Shown here: positions 60,900 to 64,000 of the stretch, piece by piece
Layout of the letters: each line of letters starts with the position of its first letter
How positions within the stretch are numbered: the first letter of the stretch is position 1
From: Methylobacillus sp. MM3
GTDB lineage: Bacteria > Pseudomonadota > Gammaproteobacteria > Burkholderiales > Methylophilaceae
DNA length: 64,000 nucleotides
Direction: 5' to 3'
Assembly (NCBI RefSeq): GCF_001645185.1
Contig: NZ_LXTQ01000057.1
Span: forward strand, 116,381-180,380
Made by a program: the position numbers and the translations under genes
Notes under the pieces: generated by a model
The model's input: the letters and a program-made list of their open reading frames with translations, nothing else
Databases searched by the model: none
Told to the model about the DNA's origin: nothing

Positions 60900-62486
60900 C
60901 TAGAATGTGATGTATACCGAAGCCGTCAGCGCATTTTCTTTGTATTCGGAGCCATCTTGCGTGGAGTCGCGATCCCTGCGCCGGAACTCCAGCGCCCCCC
61001 TGATATTGGACAACAGCTCCTTGGTGACGCCCAGTTTCAGTGTCTTTTCCTCGTCTTCCCTGCCGGTGGTGACCGCTTTGGTCTTGATCAGCGATATGCC
61101 AAGATTGGCGCTGGTGCGCGGCCCGATATCCCGGATCCATTGCGCCTGTACACCCTGCTGCTTGATGTTGTCATCGGCCGAGAAATCGCTGACGCCGAGC
61201 AGGGCGCTGTCCGAGGATTGTGCCGTTTGTGCCTCGCGCCGGGTGTGGAACAGGCTGAGCACGCCGGTGTTTCTCACGCCGGTAACGGTCATGGATGCCT
61301 GGAAGCGTTTTTGCAGGAAAAATCGGTTGGTCAGGAAATTCACCGAATCCGCCAGGGATTCGGGCAGCCCATTCTGGCTGATGAACGCGGCGACCACCTG
61401 TTGACGCACGATAGGGTCGGGGATGGCGGAAGTCCAGAGCTGGTCCAGAAGTGCCGCGGTATCTACTGCGGCAGGCAGGAGAAACTGGTCGCGGGTGGTG
61501 GTGACGTCCTCGCTGTAGCTCACATTGAAAGCGGTACGACGCGAGCGATGGCTCGCTTTCAGGGAATACGAGTCGCCGTAATAGCGTTTCCCGGCCAATG
61601 CTTCAACGCTTGTCCTGCGGGAGGGCGTCCAGTCGAACCCGGCTTTCCAGAAGGAACCGCCCGAGTCGCCGGTAATGGAGAGGTAGTCGTTTTTTTCGTA
61701 CCCACCGTTCGCAATCAAGCTGAATTTTCGCGAGAGGCGGTAGCGAAGATCCCCGCCATAAGTCACCTGATCCACTTGCTGGCCGCTATCGAAATCGATG
61801 CGCTGCTTGTTGTAATTCAGGCCCCAGCCCAGGGTCTGGAAATCATCGCCGCTGGTCAGGCGCAGCAGGATGCGATCCGATGTACTGTCCTGGAGCCCCG
61901 TCGATATCGAAGAGCCGCTACCCGATGTACTGACCGAATCGCGGGTATAGCGCAGCTCGGCGTCAGCGAGGTCCTTGAAATGGTGAAGCAGGTAGGGGCT
62001 GAAACTGTAGGTTTCGACGTTGGTGCGGTTGTTCGTGATGTTGGTGTTGTCCTCGCTTTGCGGGCCAAAGGAGGATGTGCTGCGCTGGCTAATGGAAGCC
62101 TGTGCGTCGACAAACAGATGATCCGGCAGCAACTCCGCATTGCCGTTGGCATTCAATTGGTGATTCGTTGCGTTTCTGTCACTCTCCTTGGCGTAGAGCA
62201 GATTCTGCATGACATAACGGGTGTTGAATCTCAGGTGCGGCCCCAGGCCAACGATGGATATGCCCGGATTGACCTGGGTAATGAAATCGCTTTCCTCGTT
62301 GGTATTCGACAATCGCACGTTGTCGGTATAGGTTTCCTTCAATTGCAAGGTAGGCGTGAACTCCCACTCGACCGCATGGGCCTGAAGCGATAGCAGCAGC
62401 ATGGCTGCCGAAGATGATCCGATGACAGGATTCAACCCTTTGAATAACAATCTGTTTTTAGAAGTTTTAGTTGTAGTAATAGCCAT
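60900..62486 (-). CDS. Outer-membrane beta-barrel protein, PEP-CTERM/XrtA-associated (TIGR03016 type)
   Basis: A 528-residue protein with a long signal region ending near QAHAVEWEFTPTL, then repeated amphipathic strands (LRYTRDSVSTSGSGSS, WGLNYNKQRIDFDSGQQVDQ, LIANGGYEKNDYL) and a C-terminal aromatic (ITF) suited to BAM-mediated insertion. Family function: outer-membrane component of exosortase A-type EPS loci, perhaps a porin for export. The ATG at 62486 has GGTGGGG upstream and overlaps the kinase gene by 20 bases. Confidence 0.92.
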   Translation of the reverse strand: MAITTTKTSKNRLLFKGLNPVIGSSSAAMLLLSLQAHAVEWEFTPTLQLKETYTDNVRLSNTNEESDFITQVNPGISIVGLGPHLRFNTRYVMQNLLYAKESDRNATNHQLNANGNAELLPDHLFVDAQASISQRSTSSFGPQSEDNTNITNNRTNVETYSFSPYLLHHFKDLADAELRYTRDSVSTSGSGSSISTGLQDSTSDRILLRLTSGDDFQTLGWGLNYNKQRIDFDSGQQVDQVTYGGDLRYRLSRKFSLIANGGYEKNDYLSITGDSGGSFWKAGFDWTPSRRTSVEALAGKRYYGDSYSLKASHRSRRTAFNVSYSEDVTTTRDQFLLPAAVDTAALLDQLWTSAIPDPIVRQQVVAAFISQNGLPESLADSVNFLTNRFFLQKRFQASMTVTGVRNTGVLSLFHTRREAQTAQSSDSALLGVSDFSADDNIKQQGVQAQWIRDIGPRTSANLGISLIKTKAVTTGREDEEKTLKLGVTKELLSNIRGALEFRRRDRDSTQDGSEYKENALTASVYITF

Positions 62487-63462
62487 AAAAATCCCCACCG
62501 GGAAACGGTCGGGCCTTGTTGTAAATGAAGTTGATGGTATCGCAAGACTCGATTTGCCGCAGGGCTTCAATGACGGCTTTCTGCGGCGTGGTCTCCGCTT
62601 CTACCACCATCACGATCTGCCCCATCTGGCTGGCCAGTGCTTGCGCTTCACTGGTCAGCAATAAAGGCGGAGCGTCGAATATGACGATCCGGTCGGGATA
62701 ACGCTGGGCAATTTCCTTGAGCAGATCGCTCATCGCATGGCTACCCAGCAGTTCGGTTGAACGCTTGTGTGTTCTGCCGGCGGGCAGGATGGCAAGCTTC
62801 TCGACATTGGTCCGGATAAGCACGTCAGCCAGGTCGAGACTGTCTTCGAGCAGCACGTCCAGCAAGCCGGGGCTGGGCTCCATCCCGAGATATTCCAGCA
62901 CGGAAGGCCGGGCGACATCGGCATCGACCAGAAGTACCGTGTGATCCATTTCCATCGCGATGCTCATCGCCAGGTTGGTCGCGCAAAAGGTTTTGCCTTC
63001 TTCGGCAAGGGCGCTGGTGACCATGATCAGGTTGTGATTGTCGGCCTGCGCGTTTCCATTGTGCAATGAGTTGGCAAGCAGTGGCCGCTTGATCAGGCGG
63101 AATGCCTCGGCGATCGGCGATCTTTCGCCATCCGGGGTAATCATGCCAGCCTGGCGCAGTTTTTCCAGATTGATTGCCCCTTCTTTATGGGCCCGGCCTT
63201 GGACGGAGGGCGATGGGCTGGATCCGATGTCGGTTTTTTCCCTCTTGCCGGTAGCGATCAGATGGGGGGCTTCCGGCAAGATTTCCTCGAATGAAGGGTC
63301 TCTCCTTGCTTCCGCATGGTTGTGTACCTGTTTGCCTGCCGCTTTTTCGATAATGCCCGGATTGTCGTCCAATGGGGGTTTCCCCGCCGTTTTCTCAGCG
63401 GAGACATTTCCCGTCTTGCCCAGTTGGGCTAGTTTTCCTGCTGCCTTTTCTATGATGCTCAT
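62467..63462 (-). CDS. XrtA-associated tyrosine autokinase (TIGR03018 type)
   Basis: A 331-residue BY-kinase. The deviant Walker A is MVTSALAEEGKTFCATNLAM, Walker A' is VLLVDADVARPSV and Walker B is IVIFDAPPLLL. The C-terminal GGDFYGYYYN is the tyrosine cluster that is autophosphorylated. The N-terminal 100 residues carry a repeated IIEKAAGK (3-10 and 37-44). It works with the chain-length determinant immediately upstream, whose cytoplasmic end activates it. The ATG at 63462 has GGAGG upstream. Confidence 0.93.
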   Translation of the reverse strand: MSIIEKAAGKLAQLGKTGNVSAEKTAGKPPLDDNPGIIEKAAGKQVHNHAEARRDPSFEEILPEAPHLIATGKREKTDIGSSPSPSVQGRAHKEGAINLEKLRQAGMITPDGERSPIAEAFRLIKRPLLANSLHNGNAQADNHNLIMVTSALAEEGKTFCATNLAMSIAMEMDHTVLLVDADVARPSVLEYLGMEPSPGLLDVLLEDSLDLADVLIRTNVEKLAILPAGRTHKRSTELLGSHAMSDLLKEIAQRYPDRIVIFDAPPLLLTSEAQALASQMGQIVMVVEAETTPQKAVIEALRQIESCDTINFIYNKARPFPGGDFYGYYYN

Positions 63463-63577
63463 ACAACCTCCGGCGGTATGCATGCTCTTGGTGGTCAGCG
63501 TGCCATTCTGGCTCGGGCATGGTTGAAATCCAGGAAATCTCATTCCGTCCGGGCCCTTCGGAAAAAGCTTGAAAGGG

Positions 63578-63630
63578 CGTTCGACAGGCTCGCCATGAAC
63601 GGTACCGTTCGTACCGCGCTTGTCGAAGGA
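63578..63630. repeat. Intergenic inverted repeat between chain-length and kinase genes
   Basis: A perfect 14-base palindrome GAACGGTACCGTTC (63597-63610) is nested within outer arms TTCGACA (63580-63586) and TGTCGAA (63621-63627). The outer sequence resembles, from memory, the dispersed 'ttcgacaggctcagg…' repeats of proteobacterial genomes. It lies in the 220-base gap 63463-63682. Only one copy was noticed here. It could be an attenuator between the two genes. Confidence 0.5.
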
Positions 63631-63682
63631 CTTTTCAGAGATCGCTAACTACTTTTCGGCATATCCTGTGTTCTGAAACAAA

Positions 63683-64000
63683 TCAACTTGCCACCACGCC
63701 TGGGGCCAGTGTTGCCATTAATGTGCCATACAAGCCCAGCAATAACAGCAAAGACATGCAGAAGGCAAAGAGCTTTCTTCTGCGCTTGACGATTTCCGGC
63801 CCGGTCCACATCATCGCGACCGTTCCCAGAATGGGCCGGCCAGTGATCTCGCGCAGGCTGTTCTGGCTATGGAATGTGGGATTGATCTGGCTCATCAGGA
63901 ATGCAACCCCGATACCGCTCGCCAACGCCACCACCAGAATCAGGGAGTAAAGCAGTCCCCGGTTGGGGCCGGTGGGTGTTTGGGGGTCGGTGGGTGGATC
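63683..64000 (-). CDS. XrtA-system chain-length determinant (Wzz/EpsF-like), C-terminal end (5' partial)
   Basis: The frame runs off the right edge; the last 105 residues are visible. A proline-rich stretch (DPPTDPQTPTGPNRG) precedes two membrane helices (LLYSLILVVALASGIGVAFL; LFAFCMSLLLLLGLYGTLMA) with a REITGRPILGTVAMM loop between them. This loop matches the conserved PPVLGTVP-like region of Wzz proteins. The TIGR03007-type protein controls polymer length and partners the adjacent tyrosine kinase. The assignment is by position plus this C-terminal pattern. Confidence 0.88.
   Translation of the reverse strand, partial: DPPTDPQTPTGPNRGLLYSLILVVALASGIGVAFLMSQINPTFHSQNSLREITGRPILGTVAMMWTGPEIVKRRRKLFAFCMSLLLLLGLYGTLMATLAPGVVAS

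Noticed and set aside
63463..63543. TGGCACG, a perfect -24 element, before the tyrosine kinase gene on the minus strand
   Set aside because: The sequence at the expected -12 position (CCACC) does not fit TTGC.
1..64000. CRISPR arrays, tRNA and rRNA genes
   Set aside because: No regularly spaced direct repeats, cloverleaf sequences or rRNA segments were recognised on reading; small RNAs cannot be excluded.

Overview
The window is about 60% G+C, densely coded, and looks like the chromosome of a betaproteobacterium. A Nitrosomonadales-type relative (Sulfuricella/Gallionella/Thiobacillus-like) is my inference. It rests on the iscR-iscS-iscU-iscA-hscB-hscA-fdx order, the trmJ/suhB pair and an exosortase A (XrtA) exopolysaccharide locus of the kind found in such environmental bacteria. 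No rRNA, tRNA or CRISPR array was seen.

Layout. (1) 1-13.0 kb is mostly housekeeping: the end of an EAL-domain protein, a soluble transhydrogenase, a complete ISC iron-sulfur operon on the minus strand with two tandem cysteine desulfurases and an IscR-type promoter, cysE, trmJ, a 187-bp inverted-repeat element, suhB, a DUF1992 protein and manC. (2) 13.3-16.0 kb holds a BON-domain protein, a MoaD/ThiS-like carrier next to a BNR-propeller protein, and an exported serine protease. (3) 16.3-24.2 kb, plus strand, starts the exosortase/EPS locus: the initiating sugar-phosphate transferase, PrsK, PrsR, a DUF218 protein, a beta-helix protein and a polysaccharide deacetylase. (4) 24.2-25.9 kb is an A+T-richer island of integron gene cassettes with two clear attC sites and no integrase in the window. 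(5) 25.9-28.7 kb is a minus-strand flavoprotein / zinc-ribbon kinase / methyltransferase group. (6) 28.7-39.2 kb is an XrtA-associated acyl-carrier module: PLP decarboxylase, AMP ligase, GNAT-type transferase, then divergent ACP, hydrolase 2, a hydrolase 1-GNAT fusion, ATP-grasp enzyme, TPR protein and GT2. (7) 39.3-47.2 kb holds flippase, GT2, pyruvyl transferase, a QueC-like PP-loop protein, a Kelch-like protein and a cysteine-less asparagine synthase homologue. (8) 47.1-64.0 kb, minus strand, is the XrtA core: O-ligase, two GT4s, methyltransferase, amidotransferase 1, TIGR03088-type GT, exosortase A with EpsI domain, TIGR03087-type GT, FemAB protein, deacetylase, XrtA ATPase, outer-membrane barrel protein, tyrosine autokinase and the end of the chain-length determinant.

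How the parts work together (family knowledge plus inference). ManC supplies GDP-mannose. The initiating transferase and glycosyltransferases build a lipid-linked repeat, the flippase, polymerase-like ligase, chain-length protein and kinase assemble and export the polymer, and deacetylases and pyruvyl transferase modify it. XrtA would sort PEP-CTERM proteins to the surface under PrsK/PrsR control, but no PEP-CTERM substrate is encoded in the window. The most interesting inferred system is the ACP / AMP-ligase / fold-III PLP decarboxylase / GNAT module. It resembles the logic of carrier-bound aminoacyl decarboxylation in butirosin biosynthesis and may make an amino-acyl decoration for the polysaccharide.
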